Source: an uncultured Brachyspira sp. (GTDB lineage Bacteria; Spirochaetota; Brachyspiria; Brachyspirales; Brachyspiraceae). Taken from it: DNA of 7,657 bases. The position numbers and the translations under genes were made by a program. Positions 7,561-7,657 of this stretch are shown one piece after another; position 1 is the stretch's first letter; each line of letters opens with the position of its first letter. Location of the stretch: assembly GCF_910578695.1 (NCBI RefSeq), contig NZ_CAJTQJ010000064.1, positions 1 to 7,657 on the forward strand, given 5' to 3'. The notes under the pieces are model-generated. The model saw only the letters and a program-made list of their open reading frames with translations. It was not told where the DNA came from and ran no database searches.

Positions 7561-7569
7561 ATTATATCA
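7561..7569 (-). promoter_or_regulatory. Candidate extended -10 promoter for the HAD gene
   Basis: The minus strand reads TGATATAAT, a full match to TGnTATAAT. No good -35 box is visible. A start near 7554 would give a leader of about 70 nt that overlaps the 12-bp tandem repeat. The candidate lies 33 bp inside the right-hand IS-like terminus, so expression of this gene does not need a promoter from the element. Confidence 0.4.
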
Positions 7570-7601
7570 TAATGATTGATTTTTTTATTTATAATATATT
7601 A

Positions 7602-7657
7602 GGGGCTGTCTTAGATAACTTAAATTTGTTAAAATTTAGGTATGAAACGCACGCCTT
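7602..7657 (+). repeat. Right copy of edge inverted repeat, probable IS terminus
   Basis: Starting with GGGGCTGTC at 7602, this is the inverted partner of 6-61 (52 of 56 positions identical) and runs to the window edge; the element body would lie to the right. It contains the same AT-rich imperfect palindrome at 7618-7641. An ATG at 7642-7644 opens a frame MKRTP to the edge, and the left copy has the matching MKRMPLE from position 21 downward. This might be a transposase start about 40 bp inside the element, but no well-spaced SD precedes it. The IS identity is inferred from terminal sequence and repetition only. Confidence 0.7.

Noticed and set aside
1..7657. Circular replicon or terminal redundancy
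   Set aside because: The edge sequences match as inverted copies, not direct ones, so they do not close a circle.

Overview
The window is a very AT-rich bacterial segment carrying one large housekeeping gene and two short gene blocks on the opposite strand. The AT-biased codon use, strong Shine-Dalgarno (SD) sites, a spirochaete-style lipoprotein signal and the look of the proteins (a clade II/clostridial-type PurL, a YtcJ-like lipoprotein amidohydrolase, and HAD and FkbM surface-sugar proteins) suggest Brachyspira or a close relative. That is recognition from memory, with moderate confidence; a low-GC Firmicute is the main alternative.

Layout from left to right. (1) Positions 1-61 are one copy of a repeat whose inverted partner is at 7602-7657, at the other edge. 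The two match at 52 of 56 positions and both end in GGGGCTGT, like insertion-sequence (IS) termini. (2) On the minus strand, a VOC/glyoxalase-family gene (1792-2175) broken by one in-frame TAA lies 31 bp upstream of an intact lipoprotein amidohydrolase (66-1760). (3) An almost purely A+T intergenic stretch (2176-2353) holds divergent candidate promoters. (4) purL (2354-6100, plus strand) encodes a complete 1248-residue single-chain phosphoribosylformylglycinamidine synthase with its glutaminase domain. It is followed by a good hairpin terminator. (5) Converging on it from the minus strand is a remnant of an FkbM-type methyltransferase (about 6165-6611). The remnant has lost its N-terminal SAM-binding part and is interrupted by an in-frame TAA exactly where the conserved Glu should be. 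(6) Upstream of that remnant is a 286-residue protein with a C-terminal HAD-IIIA (GmhB-like) phosphatase domain and an unrecognised N-terminal part (6624-7484). (7) A regulatory AT-rich spacer leads to the right-hand repeat.

The genes do not form one pathway. PurL performs step 4 of de novo purine synthesis. The VOC-amidohydrolase pair looks like a small catabolic or detoxification operon that is decaying. The HAD and FkbM pieces look like remains of a surface-glycan (LPS/LOS-type) gene set. The main biology is genome erosion beside mobile-element ends: two independent genes each carry a single ochre codon followed by well-preserved coding sequence in the same frame. I see no CRISPR array, RNA gene, phage module, toxin-antitoxin pair or clear new defence system. 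The window edges fall inside a repeat, so it may simply be an assembly contig that stops where a multicopy element begins.
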